Positions 16,715 to 25,556 of a stretch of DNA of 47,008 bases are shown here, in pieces. Location: positions 1-47,008 of the forward strand of contig JANQIT010000003.1 of NCBI GenBank assembly GCA_028282025.1, read 5' to 3'. Both the position numbers and the translations under genes were made by a program. The stretch comes from Hwanghaeella sp. Its GTDB lineage: Bacteria > Pseudomonadota > Alphaproteobacteria > UBA8366 > Aestuariispiraceae. A model generated the notes under the pieces. That model made no database searches and was not told where the DNA came from. It was given only the letters and a program-made list of their open reading frames with translations. Numbering within the stretch: position 1 is the first letter of the stretch; each line of letters begins with the position of its first letter.

Positions 16715-17547
16715 TGGCGACGGACCTGGAACGCAGCGCGGAACACGGCCTGAGCCATCCGGTCGGGGGCAAGGCGGCGGTCGACTTGGCCACCGTCCTT
16801 GGAATTCTAGCCGCCATTGGTTTGATCGCGGCCGCAATCGTGCTGGGCGGTACACCTTCCGCGTTCGTCGACGGTCCGGCCATGCTGATCGTTTTCGGCG
16901 GTACTTTCGGCGTTACCGCCGCCTGTTTCTCGCTTCAGGACATGCTGAGCGCCTTCAAGGACGTAACCCAGACGGTGTTCCGAACCCAGCACGACGCGCG
17001 CGCCTCCGCAATCCGCATGTTACAGGTCGCACAGGTTGCCCGGTATCGCGGCGTGCTCGCGATCCAATCCTACATCCCCGCCTTGGAAGGGCATCCGATG
17101 CTGGTGCAAGGCCTCAACATGGTGGTGGACGGGACCAGCGGCGACGAAGCCGAGCGCATCATGCAGCGCGAGGTTCAAGCCCAAGCGCAGCGCAACGCGC
17201 GTTCGGTCAGCATTCTGCGTAAGGCAGCCGAACTGTCGCCGGCCATGGGGCTGATCGGAACGTTGGTGGGTCTGGTGCAGATGCTGAGCAACCTGGAAGA
17301 TCCGTCTACTATCGGCCCCAGCATGGCGATTGCGCTGCTGACCACGTTCTACGGCGCGTGCCTCGCCAATATCATTTTCAATCCATTGGCGTCCAAACTG
17401 GAGCGTAACGCGGCAGAGGATATGATCATCAACCATCTCTGCGTCACGGCCGTCGGGTCGATCGGGCGGCAGGAAAACCCGCGCCGGTTGGAGATGCTTT
17501 TCAACACCATGCTGCCGCCGTCGAAGCGCGTCGACTATTTCGGCTGA
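16714..17547 (+). CDS. MotA-type flagellar stator protein
   Basis: 277 residues of the MotA/PomA family: TM1 about 26-46, TM2 about 57-75, a cytoplasmic region, then TM3/TM4 around 175-245 with LSPAMGLIGTLVGLVQML and AIALLTTFYGACLANIIFNPLASKL. Length and the TFYG pattern are closer to PomA than to E. coli MotA (295). It starts within the fliN stop (TGATG), so it belongs to the switch operon. No motB follows; flbD is next. Ion specificity is set mainly by the B subunit and cannot be judged. Confidence 0.85.
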   Translation: MATDLERSAEHGLSHPVGGKAAVDLATVLGILAAIGLIAAAIVLGGTPSAFVDGPAMLIVFGGTFGVTAACFSLQDMLSAFKDVTQTVFRTQHDARASAIRMLQVAQVARYRGVLAIQSYIPALEGHPMLVQGLNMVVDGTSGDEAERIMQREVQAQAQRNARSVSILRKAAELSPAMGLIGTLVGLVQMLSNLEDPSTIGPSMAIALLTTFYGACLANIIFNPLASKLERNAAEDMIINHLCVTAVGSIGRQENPRRLEMLFNTMLPPSKRVDYFG

Positions 17548-17591
17548 CGGCGGCGCAAACCGAAATTACACGACTTGGATAAAGGTACAGG

Positions 17592-18974
17592 ATGAAACTT
17601 CTGATCGTCGGCAGCCTTGGAGGGCACCTGACCACTGCCAGTCAGATCGCCATGAAGCGCGGGGCAAAGGTTACATCGGTGAATAACACCGATGACGCCA
17701 TGAGCGCCCTGCGCTCGGGTTACGGGGCGGACCTCGCCATGGTCGACGCCCGCATGGATATCGATGGGTTTGCAAAGGCGCTCGAGACCGAGCGTATGTC
17801 GTTGCCCATCATCGCCTGCGGCATCGAAGGAACCGGCGCGGACGTCGCGGTGGCGTCCATCAAGGCGGGTGCGAAAGAATACCTGCCGCTGCCGCCGGAC
17901 CCGGAACTGATCGCTGCGGTGTTCGAGGCCGTGGCCGAAGAAAGCCACGCGATCATCCATCGCGATCCGGCGATGCAGGACGTTTTGCGTCTGGCCGATC
18001 AAATCGCGCCAAGCGATGCATCGGTGCTGATCACCGGCGAATCCGGCACCGGTAAGGAAGTGATGGCGCGTTATGTTCACGCGAAGAGCAAGCGAGCAAC
18101 GGCGGAATTCGTCGCCCTGAACTGCGCGGCGATTCCGGAGAACCTGTTGGAGTCCGAACTGTTCGGGCATGAAAAGGGCGCGTTTTCCGGCGCCATCGCA
18201 CGCCGTATCGGCAAGTTCGAACAGGCCAACGGCGGCACATTGCTGCTGGACGAAATCAGCGAGATGGATCCGCGCCTGCAGGCAAAGCTGCTGCGTGCCA
18301 TTCAGGAACGAGAGATCGACAGGGTTGGCGGCGCCAAGCCCGTTCAAGTCGATGTGCGGCTGCTGGCCACCTCCAACCGGAATCTGGAAAAGGAAGTCGC
18401 CGACGGGAATTTCCGGGAAGATCTGTATTTCCGGCTCAACGTCGTGAATTTGCGTCTACCGTCTCTGCGCGAGAAGCCGCAGGATATTCCAGTCCTCGCC
18501 GACCATTTCGCGAAGAAATACGCCGAAGCCAACGGCATGCCCGAACGTCCCCTGTCGGATGCCGCGCTTGCGAAACTGTCCGCACATCGCTGGTCGGGCA
18601 ATGTGCGGGAACTTGAAAATACGATGCACAGGGCCGTGCTGCTCGCCCAAGGCGAAGAAATCGGCGAAGAAGCCATCCTGCTCACCGGCGGTCCGACCAG
18701 GACGCCGGAGCCCGCGGCGGCCGCGCCCTCACCGCAAGCCGCCTCGCCGGTTGCGGCCGATGCCTCGGGGGCGGAAGAGCCCAATCGCGGCGGCATGGTC
18801 GGCAAAACCGTGGCCGAGGTGGAACGCGACCTGATCATCGACACGCTGCAGCATTGCCTGGGTAACCGGACACATGCAGCGAATATCCTGGGTATCTCGA
18901 TCCGCACCCTTCGGAACAAGCTGAAGCAGTATTCCGAAGAAGGCATGGCCGTCCCGGCGCCGGGTGACGGCTGA
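17592..18974 (+). CDS. flbD: Flagellar sigma-54 transcriptional regulator FlbD
   Basis: 460 residues. The N-terminal receiver is degenerate: the usual acidic pair is replaced (LLIVGSLGG), though D52 stands in the phospho-site position. AAA+ domain with Walker A GESGTGKE (149-156) and sigma-54 loop GAFSGA at 196-201 rather than GAFTGA. The C-terminal Fis-type HTH (HAANILGISIRTLRNKLKQY) follows a 50-residue Ala/Pro linker. FlbD activates late flagellar sigma-54 promoters and represses early ones in Caulobacter, controlled by FliX rather than by phosphorylation. The likely target here is the fliK promoter at 7835. Confidence 0.88.
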   Translation: MKLLIVGSLGGHLTTASQIAMKRGAKVTSVNNTDDAMSALRSGYGADLAMVDARMDIDGFAKALETERMSLPIIACGIEGTGADVAVASIKAGAKEYLPLPPDPELIAAVFEAVAEESHAIIHRDPAMQDVLRLADQIAPSDASVLITGESGTGKEVMARYVHAKSKRATAEFVALNCAAIPENLLESELFGHEKGAFSGAIARRIGKFEQANGGTLLLDEISEMDPRLQAKLLRAIQEREIDRVGGAKPVQVDVRLLATSNRNLEKEVADGNFREDLYFRLNVVNLRLPSLREKPQDIPVLADHFAKKYAEANGMPERPLSDAALAKLSAHRWSGNVRELENTMHRAVLLAQGEEIGEEAILLTGGPTRTPEPAAAAPSPQAASPVAADASGAEEPNRGGMVGKTVAEVERDLIIDTLQHCLGNRTHAANILGISIRTLRNKLKQYSEEGMAVPAPGDG

Positions 18975-19012
18975 TAAAGCCGGCGCATCCACGCGCGGTC
19001 AGGGGAGACTGA

Positions 19013-21181
19013 ATGTCCGACACCGAAACAGGATCGGCGCCCGCACCGGCCCCCGCCCCAGGGGGCGGTGGTGTTCAGCCCCTGCCGGACGGGCCGCCGG
19101 CGGGCGGATTCAGTATCGGCGATGCACTGCGCGGCGCGAACCTGAGCAAGGATCTGCTGCTGCCGGTCGGCATTCTAGGTATCCTCGTTCTACTTCTGCT
19201 GCCGTTACCGACCCCGGTTCTCGATCTGGCCCTGTCGATCTCGATTACATTTTCGGTCGTCATTCTTCTGACCGTGGTTCTGATCAAGTCGCCCCTGGAA
19301 CTGACCTCCTTTCCGACGATCCTGCTGATCGCGACCATGCTGCGCCTGGGCCTGAACGTCGCATCCACCAGACTTATCCTCTCCGAGGGGCATACCGGAA
19401 CCGATGCCGCAGGCCGGGTTATCGAAGCCTTCGGGTCTTTCGTAGCGGGTGGTAATTTTGTCATTGGGATCATTGTTTTCTCGATCCTGGTCATCATCAA
19501 CTTCATCGTCATCACTAAGGGTGCGGGGCGTATCGCGGAAGTCGCCGCCCGCTTTACCCTGGACGCCATGCCGGGCAAGCAGATGGCGATCGACGCCGAT
19601 CTGTCCTCGGGACTGATCAATGAGGACGACGCCCGCACGCGCCGGAAAGAACTGGAGACGGAAAGCTCCTTCTACGGTGCGATGGACGGGGCGTCCAAAT
19701 TCGTACGCGGCGACGCCATCGCCGGTATTCTGATCACCTTCATCAACATCATCGGCGGTATCATTATCGGCGTTGTCCAGAAGGACATGTCGATGGGCGA
19801 AGCGGCGGAGAACTACACGCTGCTGACCATCGGGGATGGTCTCGTCAGCCAGATTCCGGCACTGGTCGTTTCAACCGGCGCCGGTATGCTGGTCACCAAG
19901 GCGGGCGTCACCGGCGCGACGGACGCAGCGGTCTTCGGCCAATTGACGAATTACCGGATGACCCTGTGGATCGCCGCCGGATTGCTGGTGCTGATGAGTT
20001 TCATTCCCGGGCTTCCCGCCTGGCCGTTCGCCCTGTTGGCGGTCATTTGCGGCGTATCGGCCTATTTCCTGCAACGTCAGGACCGCCAGACCGAGGTCGC
20101 GGCGCGCATCGCGGAAATGGAGGAAGAGGTTCCCGTCGCACCGCCGGAAGAGCCGATCTCCACGGCTCTGCAAATCGATCTGATCCGTCTGGAATTGGGC
20201 TATGGCCTGCTGCCGTTGATCAACGCCAATGACGAACATCGCTTGACCGACCAGATTAAGGCCCTGCGCCGGCAAATCGCCGGCGAGATGGGTTTCGTCA
20301 TGCCCGCGGTCCGGATTCAGGATAACCTTCAACTCCCGGCCAATTCCTATGTCATCCGGGTCAAGGAGATTGAGGCCGGCAAAGGCGACCTGCGCCCGAA
20401 CATGCATCTTGTGATCGATCCGCGCGGCGAAAAAATCACCCTGCCCGGAGAAGCGACCGTGGAGCCGACATTCGGCCTTCCCGCCATGTGGGTGCACGAC
20501 AATCAGCGCGAGGAAGCGATGTTCCGCGGCTATACCGTGGTCGATCCTTCCACGGTCGTCGTCACCCACATCACGGAAATCGTGAAGGACAACATGCCCG
20601 AGCTGTTGTCCTATGCGGAAACACAGAAACTGATCGACGAACTGCCTGACAGTCAGAAGAAGCTGATCGACGATTTGATTCCCAGCCAGATCAATCTGGG
20701 CGGCATACAGCGTGTCCTGCAAAACCTGTTGAACGAGCGAGTGTCGATCCGCGATCTTCCGACGATCCTGGAAGGCGTTTCGGAAGCCGTCGGCTATACC
20801 CGGAACGTCACTCAGATCACGGAACATGTCCGCGCCCGCCTGTCCCGCCAACTCTCCGATTCCAACGTCAATGGCGAAGGGATTGTCACCCTGATTACCT
20901 TGACCCCGGAATGGGAGGAGACCTTCATGCAGAGCATCGTCGGTCAAGGCGATGAGCAGCATCTGGCCATGCCGCCGACGAAACTGCAGGAATTCATCAC
21001 CGGGGTGCGCAGCGCTTTCGAGCGCGCCGCGATGAACGGGGAAACCCCCGCCCTGCTGGTCAGTCCGCAAATCAGGCCGTTCGTGCGCTCGGTCATCGAA
21101 CGGTTCCGCCCGGTCACCGTGGTGCTATCCCAGAACGAGATACACCCCAAGGCCAAGATCCGCACGGTGGCCCAGATTTGA
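19013..21181 (+). CDS. flhA: Flagellar export gate protein FlhA
   Basis: 722 residues. A Pro/Gly-rich leader of about 40 is followed by eight predicted membrane helices (about 44-350). The FHIPEP-family signature region is present, including TSFPTILLIATMLRLGLNVASTR and GDAIAGILITFINIIGG. Residues 370-722 form the cytoplasmic nonameric export-ring domain. FlhA is the largest gate subunit and docks chaperone-substrate complexes. The start follows AGGGGAGA by 5 bases. fliQ, fliR and flhB are not in the window. Confidence 0.97.
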   Translation: MSDTETGSAPAPAPAPGGGGVQPLPDGPPAGGFSIGDALRGANLSKDLLLPVGILGILVLLLLPLPTPVLDLALSISITFSVVILLTVVLIKSPLELTSFPTILLIATMLRLGLNVASTRLILSEGHTGTDAAGRVIEAFGSFVAGGNFVIGIIVFSILVIINFIVITKGAGRIAEVAARFTLDAMPGKQMAIDADLSSGLINEDDARTRRKELETESSFYGAMDGASKFVRGDAIAGILITFINIIGGIIIGVVQKDMSMGEAAENYTLLTIGDGLVSQIPALVVSTGAGMLVTKAGVTGATDAAVFGQLTNYRMTLWIAAGLLVLMSFIPGLPAWPFALLAVICGVSAYFLQRQDRQTEVAARIAEMEEEVPVAPPEEPISTALQIDLIRLELGYGLLPLINANDEHRLTDQIKALRRQIAGEMGFVMPAVRIQDNLQLPANSYVIRVKEIEAGKGDLRPNMHLVIDPRGEKITLPGEATVEPTFGLPAMWVHDNQREEAMFRGYTVVDPSTVVVTHITEIVKDNMPELLSYAETQKLIDELPDSQKKLIDDLIPSQINLGGIQRVLQNLLNERVSIRDLPTILEGVSEAVGYTRNVTQITEHVRARLSRQLSDSNVNGEGIVTLITLTPEWEETFMQSIVGQGDEQHLAMPPTKLQEFITGVRSAFERAAMNGETPALLVSPQIRPFVRSVIERFRPVTVVLSQNEIHPKAKIRTVAQI

Positions 21182-21225
21182 GCGCCCGTTTGACAGGTTC
21201 CGCCGCCTTAACTAAGGCGTTGTAG

Positions 21226-22239
21226 ATGCGGCTGAAGACCTTCCACGCCAAGTCCTTGAAAGACGCCATGTTGCTGGTGCGCGAGCAACTGGGCGAGGAC
21301 GCCATCATCGTGGCGACCCAGGATACCGAAGGACCCCAAGGGGCCCGCGTGACGGCGGCCGTGGAACAGGAAGAAGATCCGTTCGAGGAATTCGCCACGG
21401 CCGATATCGACGTCCTGGAGACGATCACCGCGGCCTTGGAGCGGCACGGCGCGCCACCCGAACTGACCGACCGTCTTGTCGACGAGGCGTCGATGGCGGA
21501 AGACGCCGATCCGACAAAAGCCCTGACCTACGCGCTGGAGGAAGTTTTCCGGTTCAACCCCCTGCCGGCGAACGCATCGGGCCGGCCGCTGATCCTGATC
21601 GGTCCGCCCGGGGTCGGAAAGACAGTCGGCTGTGTCAAGCTGGCGGCCCGCGCGGCGCTTCAGGATCTTCAGCAGCAGGAAGACGACACCATCGATCACC
21701 GGAAATCTGGAAATCGCCTTCCGGTCAATTTGGTCGGTGCGGACAAGGCCAAGATCGGGGCCATGGAACAGCTTGCGCTCTATGCGGACAAACTGGGCGC
21801 GCATATGGTCGTGGTCAGCGACGGGAAGGGCCTTGCCAGGACGCTGGAGAAGCTCCCGCCGGACGAGCTTGTGGTGATCGACACCCCCGGCACCAACCCG
21901 TTCAATCTGGAAGAGCTAGCCCATATCGTGGACTTGGCCGAAGCGTCCGCGATGGAGCCGGTACTGGTGCTGACAGCCGGCCGCGACGCAGAGGAAGCGA
22001 CCGACCTTGCCAAGGCGTTCCGACCGGCCGGTGCGACCCGGCTTTTGATCACCGGATACGATATCGCCCGGCGGCTCGGCTCCATGCTGGCGGCTGCACA
22101 GGCCAGCGGCCTCGCCTTGTCCGATATCGGCCGTTCCCCGCGCATCGCCGATGGATTCGTGCCACTGGATGCCGAGACGCTGGCGCGAATGTTGCTGCCC
22201 AGTTCTCCAAAGGCACAGGGGGCGCAGCCCGCGCCATGA
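21226..22239 (+). CDS. flhF: FlhF-like SRP-type GTPase, degenerate motifs
   Basis: 337 residues, with the N-terminal FlhF motif (MRLKTFHAKSLKDAMLLVREQLGEDAIIVAT). The GTPase core has P-loop GPPGVGKT (126-133, usually GPTGVGKTTT), DKAKIGAMEQL (173-183, usually DTYRIGAVEQL) and DTPG (219-222, usually DTAG). No clear TKLD-type G4 motif is visible; ITGYD sits near that place. FlhF sets flagellar position and number with FlhG. The changed motifs suggest weak or absent GTP hydrolysis. It sits between flhA and flhG, the standard place, so the family call is firm although catalysis is uncertain. Confidence 0.85.
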   Translation: MRLKTFHAKSLKDAMLLVREQLGEDAIIVATQDTEGPQGARVTAAVEQEEDPFEEFATADIDVLETITAALERHGAPPELTDRLVDEASMAEDADPTKALTYALEEVFRFNPLPANASGRPLILIGPPGVGKTVGCVKLAARAALQDLQQQEDDTIDHRKSGNRLPVNLVGADKAKIGAMEQLALYADKLGAHMVVVSDGKGLARTLEKLPPDELVVIDTPGTNPFNLEELAHIVDLAEASAMEPVLVLTAGRDAEEATDLAKAFRPAGATRLLITGYDIARRLGSMLAAAQASGLALSDIGRSPRIADGFVPLDAETLARMLLPSSPKAQGAQPAP

Positions 22240-22290
22240 GCAAAAGCAGACCGAACCCGACCCGGCCAGAACGCGGCCAAGGGACAGACC

Positions 22291-23073
22291 ATGAGTGAAA
22301 ACGCACAGGACACGAAGCTCTCAGCCATCGACGGCAGCCGCATGATCGCGGTCGCCAGCGGCAAGGGCGGGGTCGGCAAGACCTGGTTCGCCATCACCTT
22401 AAGTCACGTACTGACGCGCAGGGGATTGAAGACGCTGTTGTTCGACGGGGATCTGGGTCTGGCCAATGTGGATATCCAACTCGGCCTCATGCCGAAGCGC
22501 GATCTGGGCGAAGTCGTGGCCGGAAAGGCATCCATGAAAAGCGTGGCCACGCATTACGATGCGGCCGGTTTCGACATTCTGGCGGGGCGCTCCGGCGCCG
22601 GCGCGCTGGCTACGCTGCCACCGCCGCGGTTGCTCCGCCTGCGGCAGGACCTTTCCGATTTCTCCAAAACTTACGACAAGGTCGTGCTGGATCTGGGGGC
22701 CGGGGTAGACCGGACGGTACAAATTCTTTCCGCCCCGGCTCATCTGGTCCTGCTTGTGGTGAATGATGAGCCGACCAGCCTGACCGACGCCTACGCCTTC
22801 ATCAAACTGGCGCATCAGGCGGGGTCGCACGGGCATGTTCGGATCGTCGTCAACATGGCGGAAAACAAGAAAGCGGGCGAGCGGACCTACGGCACCCTGG
22901 CCAAGGCCTGCGGGAACTTCCTGAAGTTCGAACCGCCGCTGGCCGGGGTTGTTCGCCGCGACAGCAAGGTGCGCGACAGTATCCGCGCGCAACTGCCGCT
23001 GCTGACCCGTTCCCCCACCAGCGAAGCCGCCGCGGATGTCGAAGCAATCGCGGAAGCCGTGGTCGTTGCATAG
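22291..23073 (+). CDS. flhG: MinD/ParA-type flagellar number regulator FlhG
   Basis: 260 residues. Deviant Walker A SGKGGVGKTW (23-32), where the usual second Thr/Ser after Lys-Thr is Trp; DGDLGLANVDIQLGL; and LDLGAGVDRTVQ corresponding to the switch II region. FlhG restrains FlhF and limits flagellar number. No obvious C-terminal amphipathic membrane helix is seen. It is 51 bases downstream of flhF. Confidence 0.9.
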   Translation: MSENAQDTKLSAIDGSRMIAVASGKGGVGKTWFAITLSHVLTRRGLKTLLFDGDLGLANVDIQLGLMPKRDLGEVVAGKASMKSVATHYDAAGFDILAGRSGAGALATLPPPRLLRLRQDLSDFSKTYDKVVLDLGAGVDRTVQILSAPAHLVLLVVNDEPTSLTDAYAFIKLAHQAGSHGHVRIVVNMAENKKAGERTYGTLAKACGNFLKFEPPLAGVVRRDSKVRDSIRAQLPLLTRSPTSEAAADVEAIAEAVVVA

Positions 23074-23151
23074 CCACTTGTAAGGCGCGGCCATCGGGGG
23101 ATAGCAACCGAAGCAACCCAAAACAGCGGAGTCGGCTATACTCTCTTCGCA

Positions 23152-24918
23152 ATGAACACACCGGTCCAACCGCCCCCCGGCCCGCCGCCGACCGCGACGT
23201 CCCCGCCTGTCTCTGGCGTGACCGGATCGGTTGTTCAGGCTGCGGCCGCGGCGACCGAGATTCTGAACGGCGGGGTTCCTCTTCCAGGCACGATCGCCTC
23301 CCTCACGGCGGCTGGGCAAGCCACGATCCGGACCGACTCCGGGGCATTGCAACTACAGTTGTCGCCCAACGCCGACCTGCCCAGGGGCGCGTCGGTAACT
23401 CTCCTCCTGGATCCGGCCACGGGCCGCGTTCAACTGGCGCTGACTGAGGCACCCTCGGCCGCCCCGCCGCCGACCGCCAGTCCGGCAAGTCCATCCGTGA
23501 TCACCGCACTCACCCAGGGCAGCACGGTGACGGCGACCGTGACGACAGCTATTCCCGGTCTGGCGCCAGCGGGAGGGGGCGCGCCCGTGCCGGGTTTGGT
23601 GGTTTTGCAGGACGCCGCCCCGGCGGTGGCGCAGGCCCTGCTCGCCGCCCGGGGTCTGACCGCAACGGTCACGGCAAACCCTCGGGCGGGGCTGCTCACA
23701 CTACAAAGCGCCGCAGGGACCTTCACCGTGCGCAGCCCCCTCGCCCTCTCCATCGGAAGTCCGGTACAAATTACACCCGGCGCCACGGGACCGGGCCAGG
23801 TTTTCACACTGACGCCGCTCCCCGGACCGGCGGGCGGCGGCCCGGCGTCGAATCCCACCGGACAAAGCGCACCCGCCGGGCAAGGCGCGCAGACCGGACA
23901 ACAGGCTGGAGCGCCGCAAAGCTCTACCGCTACCGGGGTCACGCCATCGAACACGCCTCCAAGCGCGACCTTGACCCCCGGCGCACAGGTCCCCTTTCGC
24001 ATCGCGACGATCACCCCACCGGGCGGCGTCGCGCCGCCCAACCTGCCGCCAAACAGCGCCGCGCCCGGATTTCCGGTTCTGGAGGGCCTTGTGATCGGTC
24101 AGGCGAGCGGTTCCGCCGCGCTGGTGCGGACACCGGCCGGTGTATTTTCCGTCCCCACCGGCAACACGCCTTTCCCCGAAGGCACACGCCTGGCCTTGGA
24201 AATCGCCGCTCCGCCCTCCGCCCCAATATCAGCGGGTGGCGGCGTCACGGGACAGTCCGGCGGGTATGCCGTGCTGCAGGAACTTGTCGCCTTGCTGCAG
24301 CAGGCCGACCCGGCAGCCACCCGACAGGCGGTGCAAGTGCTGCTGCCCACATTGGGTCCCCAACTGGCGTCCGGCCTTCTGTTTCTGCTGCAAGCCCTGC
24401 GCATCGGCGGTGCGCCACGTTGGCTGGGCCCGCAGGCCGCGAAGACGGTGGACCAGTTACGCCGTGGAACCGTCGATCGCCTGGACCGGGAAATGGCGAG
24501 CCTGCGCGGCAGGGCCGTCGACGGATCGGGCGGGGAATGGCGGACCTATCAATTGCCTGTCCTGGCCGACGGCGCGGTAGAGGCGCTGCGGCTCTATACA
24601 CGGGACCGCGACAGCGACCCCTCCGGCGGCGACGAAAACGACCGGCCCCAGGGTCAGCGGTTCGTGATCGAAATCAACTTTACGCGCCTGGGCCCCTATC
24701 AATTCGATACTTTGGTGCGCGATAAGCATCTGGACCTGATGGTGCGCACCCAACGGCCGATACCGGAGGTGATGCGCCGCGGCCTGCACGACACGTTCAC
24801 AACCGCGGTTGAGGCGCTGGGTCTGACCGGAACGGTGGGCTATCATGTCGTGAAAGCATTCGATCTAAAGGCGGCTCCCTCTGCGTCCGGTACGGGAACG
24901 ATAGGCATGAGCGTATGA
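23152..24918 (+). CDS. Large Pro/Ala-rich FliK-like protein
   Basis: 588 residues. Residues 1-400 are Pro/Ala/Gly/Thr-rich with repeated strand-like segments (ASVTLLLDPATGRVQLAL; SPLALSIGSPVQITPG). The last 150 residues are ordered. The segment RFVIEINFTRLGPYQFDTLV...LDLMVRTQRPIPEVMRRGLHDTFTTAVEALGL resembles the C-terminal core of FliK-type hook-length proteins. A true fliK is already at 7886, so this is a second, divergent member or a look-alike. It ends with a 4-base ATGA overlap into the next gene. Function is not known; an export or length-control role is inference. Confidence 0.6.
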   Translation: MNTPVQPPPGPPPTATSPPVSGVTGSVVQAAAAATEILNGGVPLPGTIASLTAAGQATIRTDSGALQLQLSPNADLPRGASVTLLLDPATGRVQLALTEAPSAAPPPTASPASPSVITALTQGSTVTATVTTAIPGLAPAGGGAPVPGLVVLQDAAPAVAQALLAARGLTATVTANPRAGLLTLQSAAGTFTVRSPLALSIGSPVQITPGATGPGQVFTLTPLPGPAGGGPASNPTGQSAPAGQGAQTGQQAGAPQSSTATGVTPSNTPPSATLTPGAQVPFRIATITPPGGVAPPNLPPNSAAPGFPVLEGLVIGQASGSAALVRTPAGVFSVPTGNTPFPEGTRLALEIAAPPSAPISAGGGVTGQSGGYAVLQELVALLQQADPAATRQAVQVLLPTLGPQLASGLLFLLQALRIGGAPRWLGPQAAKTVDQLRRGTVDRLDREMASLRGRAVDGSGGEWRTYQLPVLADGAVEALRLYTRDRDSDPSGGDENDRPQGQRFVIEINFTRLGPYQFDTLVRDKHLDLMVRTQRPIPEVMRRGLHDTFTTAVEALGLTGTVGYHVVKAFDLKAAPSASGTGTIGMSV

Positions 24919-25340
24919 CAGCAGAACCGACACGGCTGGAAAGCGAGCGCGTTCGCCGGCAATCCTCCATCGATACCGCCCCGAATCCAGAAGCCCACGG
25001 GGACTACCTCTGCCTGCTCAACGGAACCTTGGGAAGCACGGACCGGGCGGGACCGTCGGTTGCCGTCACATTGCGGTATGTGCCGGACAAATGGCTGGTC
25101 AGACCGGCGGTCTTCCATGCCTATCTCTCCCGGGTTCCGGCCACGGAAGACCGGCTGCTCGAGGAAACCGCGCATCTGATCCTGGACGATCTGAACAACC
25201 AGCTTGTCGCCCGCTGGGTGCAAATTCTTCTGGAAGTCCCGTCGCGGGACGGCGGAACGCCCGCGCACCGGGTACTCTTGGAAGACCGCCAGCCGCAGTG
25301 GGACAATCCCTCTCTCCTGACCCGCGTCCAACCCTTCTGA
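24915..25340 (+). CDS. QueF-like T-fold protein without catalytic cysteine
   Basis: 141 residues. Residues 48-105 follow the spacing of QueF (7-cyano-7-deazaguanine reductase): 'T-L-R-Y-V-P-D-K-W-L-V' for the family's Y-x-P-D-x-x-x-V strand, AYLS for LYLxSF, and LLEETAHLILDDLNNQLVARWVQI for the FHE...IxxDLxxxxxPRxxxV helix and strand. The position of the catalytic Cys (15 residues before the Tyr) is Gly40, the TGQPDF motif is absent and ESKS is RPAV. It therefore cannot be a working nitrile reductase. It is coupled by a 4-base overlap to the FliK-like gene. The assignment is from remembered family motifs and needs a profile search. Confidence 0.5.
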   Translation: MTAEPTRLESERVRRQSSIDTAPNPEAHGDYLCLLNGTLGSTDRAGPSVAVTLRYVPDKWLVRPAVFHAYLSRVPATEDRLLEETAHLILDDLNNQLVARWVQILLEVPSRDGGTPAHRVLLEDRQPQWDNPSLLTRVQPF

Positions 25341-25394
25341 GGCGCCGCCGGGTATTAATTCGCAGGTGCAGCAATTACTTTGCGAGGGTAAGCC

Positions 25395-25444
25395 AATACT
25401 TGGCGCTTGCCCCGAATACTTGGCGGCCCCAAATACCAATTGGT
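25395..25444. repeat. Short direct repeats and palindrome upstream of the HD gene
   Basis: AATACTTGGCG occurs at 25395-25405 and again at 25415-25425, exactly 20 bases apart (about two helical turns). The first is inside palindrome CCAATACTTGG, and ACCAATTGGT (25435-25444) follows. It looks like an operator array 110-160 bases before the next gene start. Confidence 0.4.
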
Positions 25445-25556
25445 CGTGCGTGAAACAAAATCATAACAATAGTTGACCGAACCTGACATAATTGGCCCCT
25501 AATGTTGCTATGGGCGTGCAGCACTGCACTCACCCTGGCGCACTTCGAGGCAACGA

